This document shows positions 1 through 5,181 of a stretch of DNA of 5,479 bases, one piece after another. The notes under the pieces are model-generated. The model ran no database searches, was not told where the DNA came from, and was given only the letters and a program-made list of their open reading frames with translations. Positions within the stretch are counted from its first letter, which is position 1, and every line of letters starts with the position of its first letter. Made by a program: the position numbers and the translations under genes. Origin of the DNA: Gammaproteobacteria bacterium (lineage in GTDB: Bacteria > Pseudomonadota > Gammaproteobacteria > Francisellales > CACEW01); the NCBI GenBank assembly GCA_028282045.1, contig JANQIS010000264.1:1-5479 (forward strand), in the 5' to 3' direction.

Positions 1-357
1 GCTGACTAACTGACGCGCTTCGGCACGTGTGGTAGCAAACCCCATTCTATAGACTACATTATCCAAACGGCATTCTAGTAGCTGCAATAAGTTCACTCCC
101 GTTGAGCCTTTCAAACGAGAGGCTTCCTTGTAGTAACGACGGAATTGGTTTTCTAACACACCATAAATACGGCGAACTTTTTGCTTCTCACGTAACTGCA
201 AACCGAAGTCAGATGGACGACCACGCTTAGCACCGTGCTGACCTGGTGTTGTTTGGATATTACATTTTGCTTCAATGGGCTTAACCCCACTCTTCAACCC
301 TAAATCAACACCTTCGCGGCGAGATAGTTTACACTTAGGTCCCAAGTACCTTGCCAT
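1..357 (-). CDS. rpsD: 30S ribosomal protein S4, N-terminal part (cut by window edge)
   Basis: S4 is a primary 16S rRNA binding protein that nucleates 30S body assembly; in E. coli it also represses translation of the alpha operon. The frame opens with MARYLGPKCKLSRREG and carries PGQHGA (38-43), LREKQKVRRIYGVLE (55-69) and RLDNVVYRMGF (97-107), all hallmarks of bacterial S4. Only 119 of roughly 206 residues are present; the frame is open at base 1, in the middle of the S4 RNA-binding domain. The ATG is preceded by AAGGA nine bases upstream, and the gene follows rpsK after 20 bases. Cysteines stand at 9, 32 and 96. Positions 9 and 32 fall in the region where zinc-type S4 proteins have four cysteines, but residue 12 is Ser, so this looks like the zinc-free form. 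The identification is secure; the missing C-terminal part cannot be judged. Confidence 0.98.
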   Translation of the reverse strand, partial: MARYLGPKCKLSRREGVDLGLKSGVKPIEAKCNIQTTPGQHGAKRGRPSDFGLQLREKQKVRRIYGVLENQFRRYYKEASRLKGSTGVNLLQLLECRLDNVVYRMGFATTRAEARQLVS

Positions 358-377
358 AATAACGTATCCTTATACTC

Positions 378-770
378 TTAAACTCGACGTCTTTTAGGTG
401 GGCGACAGCCATTGTGTGGCAGTGGTGTCGTGTCAGTAATATTAGTCACTTTCAGGCCATGAGCATGTAAAGCACGCACGGCTGACTCGCGCCCAGGCCC
501 AGGCCCTTTAACAAATACCTCAATATTCTTCATGCCATACTCAGATGCCTTCTGGGCAACCGTTTCTGCCGCAACCTGCGCAGCGTAGGGCGTACTTTTA
601 CGTGAACCTCTAAAACCTGAACCACCGGCAGTAGCCCATGCCAGAATATTACCCTGCCGATCACCAACCGCGATGATCGTATTGTTGAACGAAGCATTGA
701 TGTGTGCAACACCATCCAATACTACACGGGTAATTTTCTTTTTCTTTGTCGTCGATTTCGCTTTACTCAT
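378..770 (-). CDS. rpsK: 30S ribosomal protein S11
   Basis: S11 sits on the 30S platform, binds 16S rRNA near the 690 and 790 loops and lies close to the mRNA in the E-site region. The 130-residue product matches the usual length (129 in E. coli). Conserved blocks are DGVAHINASFNNTI (19-32), DRQGN (37-41), WATAGGSGFRGSRKSTPYAA (45-64), VKGPGPGRES (87-96) and the C-terminal TPLPHNGCRPPKRRRV (115-130). The Asn120-Gly121 pair corresponds to the site that carries isoaspartate in E. coli S11; whether it is modified here is unknown. The N-terminal dozen residues are lysine- and threonine-rich and variable, as in the family. The gene starts 24 bases after rpsM and its only nearby Shine-Dalgarno match is a weak GGGA eight bases before the ATG. 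The stop is TAA. Confidence 0.99.
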   Translation of the reverse strand: MSKAKSTTKKKKITRVVLDGVAHINASFNNTIIAVGDRQGNILAWATAGGSGFRGSRKSTPYAAQVAAETVAQKASEYGMKNIEVFVKGPGPGRESAVRALHAHGLKVTNITDTTPLPHNGCRPPKRRRV

Positions 771-794
771 TACAATGATCCCATTTTCTCAAAT

Positions 795-1151
795 CTAGCC
801 GCGAATTGGCTTACGTGGCCCTTTGCGGGTGCAGGCATTAGTTTTAGTCCGTTGACCTCTGACTGGCAACCCACGACGGTGACGCAGCCCACGGTAAGCA
901 CCCAAGTCTGTCAGACGTTTGATGTTCATTGAAATTTCACGACGCAAGTCACCTTCAATAGTGTAGTTACCTACTTCATTACGCAATTTTTCGATTTCTG
1001 CTTCAGACAGTTGACTCAATTTCACATCAGGCTTAACGCCTACTGTCTCACAGATTTTGCGTGCACGTACGCGGCCAATACCGTATATTGCTGTCAAGGC
1101 AATTTCAGTATGTTTGTTTACCGGCAAGTTGATCCCAGCAATACGGGCCAT
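795..1151 (-). CDS. rpsM: 30S ribosomal protein S13
   Basis: S13 lies in the 30S head, forms intersubunit bridges with the large subunit, and its basic tail reaches the P-site tRNA. At 118 residues it has exactly the E. coli length. It begins MARIAGINLP, has the helical segment YGIGRVRARKI (23-33), EGDLRREISMNIKRL (66-80), and YRGLRHRRGLPVRGQRTKTN (86-105) followed by a basic tail. The start is well fixed by AGGAG seven bases upstream of the ATG. As first gene of the alpha operon it follows rpmJ after an 85-base gap that probably holds the operon promoter and leader. One oddity: residue 107 is Cys (codon TGC at 833-831) where E. coli has Arg in the TNARTRKGP motif. The frame is otherwise intact and ends with TAG. 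Confidence 0.99.
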   Translation of the reverse strand: MARIAGINLPVNKHTEIALTAIYGIGRVRARKICETVGVKPDVKLSQLSEAEIEKLRNEVGNYTIEGDLRREISMNIKRLTDLGAYRGLRHRRGLPVRGQRTKTNACTRKGPRKPIRG

Positions 1152-1158
1152 TTAACTT

Positions 1159-1163
1159 CTCCT
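1159..1163 (-). promoter_or_regulatory. Strong Shine-Dalgarno site of rpsM
   Basis: AGGAG lies seven bases upstream of the rpsM ATG, the best spaced and strongest site in the alpha part of the window. It fixes the rpsM start and fits a gene that is the translational entry point of its operon. Confidence 0.85.
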
Positions 1164-1201
1164 AATATTGTATCAATTTGGCCTTAATCAAAGAGCGCAC
1201 A

Positions 1202-1230
1202 AGAATACATTGGGTTAATGCAAAAAGCAA
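1202..1230 (-). promoter_or_regulatory. Putative sigma70-type promoter of the alpha operon
   Basis: On the minus strand a TTGCTT hexamer (1230-1225) and a TATTCT hexamer (1207-1202) are separated by exactly 17 bases. They match the sigma70 consensus at three of six and four of six positions. Transcription from it would start near 1195, giving a leader of about 44 bases before rpsM. The location, between rpmJ and rpsM, is where E. coli has its own alpha operon promoter, and this is the only sizeable gap in the window. The match is moderate and the minus 35 element lies inside the dyad described separately, so this is an inference from spacing and context. Confidence 0.45.
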
Positions 1231-1243
1231 GGCTTTTTAACCC
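1212..1243 (-). other. Dyad / mRNA hairpin spanning the rpmJ stop codon
   Basis: In the transcript GGGTTAA (1243-1237) is perfectly complementary to TTAACCC (1218-1212), and inside it AAAGC pairs with GCTTT around a three-base CTT loop. The result is a 12-pair imperfect hairpin with a five-base bulge on its 3' side. It contains the last codon and stop of rpmJ. No U-run follows the CCC, so it is not a standard intrinsic terminator; a weak inner stem followed by five T residues (1226-1222) could cause pausing. Possible roles are 3' end protection or processing of spc mRNA, or partial attenuation before the alpha operon. Confidence 0.5.
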
Positions 1244-1350
1244 TGACGTTGCTTGTGGCGTGCATCTTTACAAATCACACGAACCACACCTTTGCGCTTA
1301 ATGATACGGCAATTACGGCAAATTCTTTTCACTGAAACTCTAACTTTCAT
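1237..1350 (-). CDS. rpmJ: 50S ribosomal protein L36, zinc-ribbon form
   Basis: L36 is a tiny protein of the large subunit that binds 23S rRNA late in assembly. This 37-residue frame is read directly from the sequence: it starts MKVRVSVKRICRNC and ends RHKQRQG before a TAA. The zinc ligands are Cys11, Cys14, Cys27 and His32, so this is the zinc-binding type. The spacing between Cys27 and the His is four residues, as in B. subtilis L36, one fewer than in E. coli L36. AAGG lies seven bases before the ATG. It follows secY after 29 bases, the usual last place in the spc operon, and its stop codon forms part of a hairpin at the boundary to the alpha operon. Confidence 0.97.
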   Translation of the reverse strand: MKVRVSVKRICRNCRIIKRKGVVRVICKDARHKQRQG

Positions 1351-1379
1351 GATCCTACCTTTAAGTTATATAAATTCTA

Positions 1380-2708
1380 TTATCGCGATCTACCACCCGG
1401 ACTCTGACCGCGCAGATTGGCTTTTTTCAGCAACGAATCATAGCGTGTTGACATCAGATGTGACTGCAACTGTGCCAGAAAATCCATAATCACTACAACA
1501 ATAATCAGCAATGAGGTACCACCGAAATAAAACGGCACATCCCACGCCAACATTAAAAACATTGGCAACAATGACACCGCTGTAATATAAACACCACCAA
1601 CCAAAGTTAACCGTTCCATCACCCCTTCGATATATTTAGAAGTTTGTTCTCCTGGGCGAATTCCTGGGATAAAAGCGCCTGAGCGTTTAAGGTTATCAGC
1701 AGTATCTTTAGGATTAAATACCAAGGCTGTATAGAAAAAACAGAACACAAAAATCAGCACAGCATAAGCAATCATATATAATGGCTGCCCTGGTGCTAAC
1801 CACAAACCAATATCACTCAACCAACTCATATGTGAGCTACTGCCAAACCACGTTGTGATGGTAGAGGGGAACAACAAAATACTGGAAGCAAAAATCGGCG
1901 GAATGACTCCGGACATGTTAATTTTCAGCGGCAGGTGACTTGATTGCGCTTGATACATTTTACGCCCCTGCTGGCGACGCGCATAATTCACGGTAATACG
2001 ACGTTGTGCACGCTCCATAAACACCACAAAAGCTGTAACTGCCAACATCATAATAACGATCAACAACAAGACAATAAGGCTCAAGTTACCCTGGCGTGCT
2101 TGTTCAAACGTATGGCTCAATGCCGTTGGAATACCTGAGGCAATACTGGCAAAAATCAGCAATGAAATACCATTGCCAATACCACGCTCGGTCATTTGTT
2201 CCCCTAACCACATCAAAAATACGGTGCCCGTAGTCAAGGTAATAGTCGACGTGACGAAAAAGACGAAAGATGGGTAATATGCCAAACCTTGTGCAGCAAT
2301 ATACTTAGTCATACCCAAAGACTGGAACACCGCTAAAATCACGGTAAGATAACGTGTATATTGCGTAATCTTGCGCTGCCCTGACTCTCCTTGTTTTTTC
2401 AACTCATCTAATGAGGGCATCACCGCTGTCAACATCTGAATGATAATTGAAGCCGAAATGTAGGGCATAATCCCCAAGGCAAAAACAGTTAAACGCTTTA
2501 ATGCACCACCAGAGAACATATTGAATAAACCAAGGATAGTATTTTCCTGGCCATGAAAGAATGTTGCCAATTTCACCGGATCAATGCCAGGCACAGGGAT
2601 ATAAGCGCCTAATCGGTATACTACAATACCGATCAGCACAAAAAGCAAGCGGTGCTTTAGCTCTGCTAAACCACCGCCAGTTTGTGGTAACCCCATCTTC
2701 TTAGACAT
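1380..2708 (-). CDS. secY: Protein translocase channel subunit SecY
   Basis: SecY is the inner-membrane channel of the Sec translocon; with SecE and SecG it passes unfolded proteins driven by SecA or the ribosome. The 442-residue product matches the E. coli protein (443) over its whole length and shows ten expected membrane segments, roughly at 19-40, 72-95, 116-138, 147-168, 180-199, 209-231, 266-288, 308-331, 367-388 and 395-414. Visible landmarks are NMFSGGAL (63-70) at the plug, GIMPYISASIIIQ (79-91) and GIGNGIS (176-182) carrying pore-ring isoleucines, the basic cytoplasmic loop around RRQQGRKMY (244-252), and GIRPGEQTSKY (349-359), where Arg351 corresponds to the essential Arg357 of E. 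coli. The external loop after the third segment is about four residues shorter than in E. coli, and the tail ends in a variable Gly/Arg-rich stretch. The start lies two bases after the rplO stop with only a weak GAAG as ribosome binding site, which suggests translation coupled to rplO. Confidence 0.99.
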   Translation of the reverse strand: MSKKMGLPQTGGGLAELKHRLLFVLIGIVVYRLGAYIPVPGIDPVKLATFFHGQENTILGLFNMFSGGALKRLTVFALGIMPYISASIIIQMLTAVMPSLDELKKQGESGQRKITQYTRYLTVILAVFQSLGMTKYIAAQGLAYYPSFVFFVTSTITLTTGTVFLMWLGEQMTERGIGNGISLLIFASIASGIPTALSHTFEQARQGNLSLIVLLLIVIMMLAVTAFVVFMERAQRRITVNYARRQQGRKMYQAQSSHLPLKINMSGVIPPIFASSILLFPSTITTWFGSSSHMSWLSDIGLWLAPGQPLYMIAYAVLIFVFCFFYTALVFNPKDTADNLKRSGAFIPGIRPGEQTSKYIEGVMERLTLVGGVYITAVSLLPMFLMLAWDVPFYFGGTSLLIIVVVIMDFLAQLQSHLMSTRYDSLLKKANLRGQSPGGRSR

Positions 2709-2710
2709 GA

Positions 2711-3145
2711 CTACGCTTCAATTTTGCCACCAGCAGACTCCACTGCTTTAGCAGCACCTGCTGTTACTTTAATTCCTTGGATCGTTACTGGGCGAGTTAT
2801 TTCACCAGATAGCATTACTTTAACAAACTTGATATTTTTTTGGATTAAACCAACTTCTTTCAAGCTATCGATAGTAATAACATCAAGTCCAGATTTATCG
2901 ATTTCGGACAAACGAATTTCACTTGATACCAATGCTTTTCGGGACATAAAACCGAATTTTGGCAAGCGTCTTTGTAATGGCATTTGACCACCTTCAAAGC
3001 CTATCTTGTGGAATCCACCAGAACGGGCTTTCTGCCCCTTATGCCCACGACCAGCCGTTTTACCCAAGCCAGAACCTATTCCGCGCCCACGGCGTTTACC
3101 AACTGATTTTTCTCCCTCTGCAGGGCGTAATGTATTCAGTTTCAT
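2711..3145 (-). CDS. rplO: 50S ribosomal protein L15
   Basis: L15 is a late-assembly protein of the large subunit whose extended N-terminal arm penetrates 23S rRNA. The product has 144 residues, the same as E. coli L15. The glycine- and lysine-rich arm is plain: GRGIGSGLGKTAGRGHKGQK (20-39), then RSGGF (41-45) and FEGGQMPLQRRLPKFGF (50-66). The globular half ends ITRPVTIQGIKVTAGAAKAV (116-135), the typical C-terminal pattern. The gene starts five bases after the rpmD stop; AAGG, nine bases before the ATG, lies inside the last rpmD codons. It ends in TAG just two bases before secY. The rplO-secY pairing is nearly universal in bacteria. Confidence 0.99.
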   Translation of the reverse strand: MKLNTLRPAEGEKSVGKRRGRGIGSGLGKTAGRGHKGQKARSGGFHKIGFEGGQMPLQRRLPKFGFMSRKALVSSEIRLSEIDKSGLDVITIDSLKEVGLIQKNIKFVKVMLSGEITRPVTIQGIKVTAGAAKAVESAGGKIEA

Positions 3146-3150
3146 TTTAC

Positions 3151-3333
3151 CTAACCTTCTACTCTAACCATGTAATGAATCTTGTTGATCATGCCACGTA
3201 TACACTGGTTATCCTCAACCTCAACAACTTGGTTGATCTTTCTTAAGCCTAAGCCGGCTGCGCAAGCTTGATGATCTTTAAGACGACCACTTAAGCTGCG
3301 TGTCAATGTCACTTTCAATGTAGGCTTAGACAT
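3151..3333 (-). CDS. rpmD: 50S ribosomal protein L30
   Basis: L30 is a small protein on the surface of the large subunit that contacts 23S rRNA. The 60-residue product MSKPTLKVTLTRSLSGR... aligns with E. coli L30 (59 residues), including LGLRKI (28-33), the IRGMI motif (45-49) and the terminal MVRVE. The open frame extends 17 codons upstream to an ATG inside rpsE, but the start at 3333 is chosen because it gives the family length and because GGAG lies seven bases upstream. That site is the penultimate part of rpsE itself, and only four bases separate the rpsE stop from this start. Two cysteines (24 and 44) have no counterpart in E. coli L30. Many bacteria lack rpmD, so its presence here between rpsE and rplO is a normal proteobacterial trait. 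Confidence 0.98.
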   Translation of the reverse strand: MSKPTLKVTLTRSLSGRLKDHQACAAGLGLRKINQVVEVEDNQCIRGMINKIHYMVRVEG

Positions 3334-3337
3334 AGTC

Positions 3338-3344
3338 TTACTCC
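3338..3344 (-). promoter_or_regulatory. rpmD ribosome binding site built from the rpsE end
   Basis: GGAG (3344-3341) is formed by the last Met and Glu codons of rpsE and is followed directly by the rpsE TAA. It sits seven bases before the rpmD ATG, so a ribosome terminating on rpsE covers the site. This decides the L30 start in favour of 3333 over the upstream ATG in the same frame and points to translational coupling. Confidence 0.8.
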
Positions 3345-3838
3345 ATAATCTCTTGTACTGACAAATGGCGCTTAGCCGCAGCATCTTCTGGTGAGCTCAT
3401 TGATAGCAAGCCGTTGATAGTTGCCCGTACTACGTTAACCGGATTAGTTGAACCATAGCATTTTGCCAAAACGTTATGAACACCCAACACTTCAAATACC
3501 GCGCGCATCGCACCGCCGGCAATAATACCGGTACCATCAGAGGCCGGCTGCATGTAAACCTTAGTAGAACAGAACTTCTCGTCGACCGGATGATACAAAG
3601 TATCACCATTGAGGTTGACATGAATCATGTTTCTACGCGCCGATTCCATCGCTTTTTGAATGGCAACAGGCACTTCCCGTGCTTTACCACGACCAATACC
3701 AATCTTTCCTTTACCATCGCCCACAACAGTTAATGCTGAAAAGCTGAAGATACGGCCACCTTTCACTGTTTTTGAAAAACGATCTACTGAAACTAATTTC
3801 TCAATCAGACCTTCACTTTGGGTTTCAGAAATGCTCAT
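3338..3838 (-). CDS. rpsE: 30S ribosomal protein S5
   Basis: S5 links the body and head of the 30S subunit, lines the mRNA entry tunnel and affects decoding accuracy. The 166-residue product is one shorter than in E. coli. The N-terminal domain has SKTVKGGRIFSFSALTVVGD (22-41), which includes the loop where spectinomycin-resistance mutations map in E. coli, and GKAREVPVAIQKA (51-63). The C-terminal domain has MQPASDGTGIIAGGAMRAV (96-114), HNVLAK (121-126) and GSTNPVNVVRATI (129-141). The loop carries the normal residues, so no target-site resistance is evident. The start is fixed by AAGG eight bases before the ATG; the gene follows rplR after 15 bases. It ends Met-Glu-TAA, and this end supplies the ribosome binding site for rpmD. 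Confidence 0.99.
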   Translation of the reverse strand: MSISETQSEGLIEKLVSVDRFSKTVKGGRIFSFSALTVVGDGKGKIGIGRGKAREVPVAIQKAMESARRNMIHVNLNGDTLYHPVDEKFCSTKVYMQPASDGTGIIAGGAMRAVFEVLGVHNVLAKCYGSTNPVNVVRATINGLLSMSSPEDAAAKRHLSVQEIME

Positions 3839-3853
3839 AGTTTAAACCTTGCC

Positions 3854-4216
3854 TTAGAACTTTAATCCACCTTTACGCGCTGCTTCAGCTAGCGCTTTAA
3901 CACGTCCATGGTATTTGAACCCTGAGCGATCAAAAGCCACTTCAGAAATACCTTTTGCCTTAGCAACTTGCGCAATGGCCTCGCCCACTTTTTCAGCGGC
4001 TCCAATATTACCTGTATAGGACAAACCTTCACGTAACCCTTTTTGTGTAGTTGCAGCAGCACCAAGCGTTGTTGAGCCATCGCCATCAATTAAGTAGGCA
4101 TACATGTGTTTTGCCGTTTTGTGAATACACAAACGCGCTTTCTTTTGTTCAGCAATACGGCCTCTTGTTTTACGCGCACGGCGAAGGCGGGTTTGCTTTT
4201 TATCTAACACAGTCAT
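3854..4216 (-). CDS. rplR: 50S ribosomal protein L18
   Basis: L18 binds 5S rRNA and, with L5, anchors the 5S particle in the central protuberance of the large subunit. The product has 120 residues against 117 in E. coli; the three extra residues are at the N-terminus (MTVLDKK against MDKK). The N-terminal arm is strongly basic (RLRRARKTRGR, 10-20), followed by RLCIHKTAKHMYAYLI (28-43), YTGN (67-70) and the signature FDRSGFKYHGRVKALAEAAR (95-114), ending GLKF. The first ATG is kept because TAAGG lies seven bases upstream; no alternative Met fits the E. coli start. That TAAGG includes the stop codon of rplF, nine bases away. The gene ends in TAA before rpsE. Confidence 0.99.
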   Translation of the reverse strand: MTVLDKKQTRLRRARKTRGRIAEQKKARLCIHKTAKHMYAYLIDGDGSTTLGAAATTQKGLREGLSYTGNIGAAEKVGEAIAQVAKAKGISEVAFDRSGFKYHGRVKALAEAARKGGLKF

Positions 4217-4223
4217 AACACTA

Positions 4224-4228
4224 CCTTA
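4224..4228 (-). promoter_or_regulatory. rplR ribosome binding site overlapping the rplF stop
   Basis: TAAGG begins with the rplF stop codon TAA and ends seven bases before the rplR ATG. It supports the chosen L18 start and suggests that ribosomes ending rplF re-initiate on rplR. Confidence 0.75.
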
Positions 4229-4759
4229 CTTTTTCTTCGCTTCTTTCAAGCTGATTTGCTCATCAGCATAACGCACACCTTTACCCTTATAAGGTTCTGG
4301 TGGACGATACGCTCGCAAATCAGCAGCAACCTGACCAACCAGTTGTTTATCACAACCTTTGACCACTAACTCAGTCTGGCTAGCAGCTTCAACCGTAACA
4401 CCCTCAGGAACATTATGATGCACCGGATACGAAAACCCTAAGGTCATCTCAACAACACGCCCCTGAACTTTGGCACGATAACCCACACCAATCAATGTCA
4501 ATTTCTTTTCAAAGCCTTGACTCACGCCGGTAACCATATTATTGATCAACGCACGTGCAGTACCTGATTGCGCCACACTGTCTTTACTTGATTCAAGCGC
4601 TTTGACAGTGATGAGGTTATCCGCTTGTTCGATCGCAACCAAGGGATGCAAGTTATGCTGCAACTCACCTTTAGGCCCTTTCACCATAATGGTAGCATTT
4701 TGCTGCGTCAGTGTTACACCGTTAGGCACTGGAATGGGTTGTTTTGCTATCCGTGACAT
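4226..4759 (-). CDS. rplF: 50S ribosomal protein L6
   Basis: L6 lies near the factor-binding centre of the large subunit, next to the sarcin-ricin loop, and has two similar domains. At 177 residues it matches E. coli L6. It starts MSRIAKQPIPVPNGV, has VKGPKGEL (26-33) in the first domain, RALINNMVTGVSQGFEKKL (69-87) at the linker helix, LIGVGYRA (89-96) opening the second domain, and the signature RPPEPYKGKGVRYADE (152-167) near the C-terminus, ending in the basic EAKKK. The start lies 12 bases after the rpsH stop and has a good ribosome binding site that overlaps that stop. It ends in TAA nine bases before rplR. Confidence 0.99.
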   Translation of the reverse strand: MSRIAKQPIPVPNGVTLTQQNATIMVKGPKGELQHNLHPLVAIEQADNLITVKALESSKDSVAQSGTARALINNMVTGVSQGFEKKLTLIGVGYRAKVQGRVVEMTLGFSYPVHHNVPEGVTVEAASQTELVVKGCDKQLVGQVAADLRAYRPPEPYKGKGVRYADEQISLKEAKKK

Positions 4760-4767
4760 AACTCTAG

Positions 4768-4774
4768 CTCCCTA
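4768..4774 (-). promoter_or_regulatory. rplF ribosome binding site overlapping the rpsH stop
   Basis: TAGGGAG starts with the rpsH stop codon TAG and ends eight bases before the rplF ATG. The overlap makes the two genes a likely coupled pair and confirms the rplF start. Confidence 0.78.
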
Positions 4775-5164
4775 CGCTACATAGCAAATAATTTCACCAC
4801 CCAAGCCTTGCTTACGTGCTGCACGGTCAGTCATCAACCCTTTTGAAGTTGAAACCACTGCAATACCAAGACCACCCAGTACTTTGGGCAACTCAGTGCA
4901 CGCCTTATAAATACGCAGACCAGGACGGCTGATGCGCTGTATCATGTCGATAACAGGCTTGCCTTTAAAATACTTTAATTCAATTGCCAATACCGGCTTA
5001 GCATCATCGGAAACAGAATAACCGTTGATAAAACCTTCACGTTGTAGTACTTGTGCAATCGCAATTTTTGCTTTGCTGCTTGGCATCTCAACAACCACTT
5101 TATGCGCAGCTTGCGCATTTCTGATGCGGGTTAACATGTCAGCAATTGGATCTTGCATGCTCAT
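4772..5164 (-). CDS. rpsH: 30S ribosomal protein S8
   Basis: S8 is a primary 16S rRNA binding protein of the 30S platform; in E. coli it also represses the spc operon by binding its mRNA near rplE, which lies outside this window. The 130-residue product equals E. coli S8 in length. It starts MSMQDPIADMLTRIRNAQAA, has MPSSKAKIAIAQVL (27-40), SRPGLRIY (79-86) and the C-terminal rRNA-binding signature STSKGLMTDRAAR (105-117) followed by GGEIICYVA. Of two nearby ATG codons the first is chosen because it gives the family start MSMQDP and has GAGG nine bases upstream. Residues 88-90 (Ala-Cys-Thr) replace the charged Arg-Lys-Asp of E. coli in a surface stretch. The gene follows rpsN after 17 bases. 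Confidence 0.99.
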   Translation of the reverse strand: MSMQDPIADMLTRIRNAQAAHKVVVEMPSSKAKIAIAQVLQREGFINGYSVSDDAKPVLAIELKYFKGKPVIDMIQRISRPGLRIYKACTELPKVLGGLGIAVVSTSKGLMTDRAARKQGLGGEIICYVA

Positions 5165-5181
5165 TGGTATTTTCCTCTTTG

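Noticed and set aside
1167..1172. TACAAT as the minus 10 box of the rpsM promoter
   Set aside because: It is a good hexamer, but no acceptable minus 35 box lies 15-19 bases upstream, and transcription would begin within or next to the Shine-Dalgarno site.
1212..1243. Standard rho-independent terminator of the spc operon
   Set aside because: The arms are complementary but the 3' side is followed by AATGTATTC with no U-run, and the stem is mostly A-T; it is listed as a hairpin of unknown role instead.
1253..1489. Plus-strand open frame across the rpmJ-secY junction
   Set aside because: It overlaps two clearly identified genes on the other strand, has no recognisable domain and is explained as a shadow frame.
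3151..3384. Longer L30 reading with 17 extra N-terminal residues
   Set aside because: The extension lies inside rpsE, is not present in the family, and the ATG at 3333 has a well-spaced GGAG and the right protein length.
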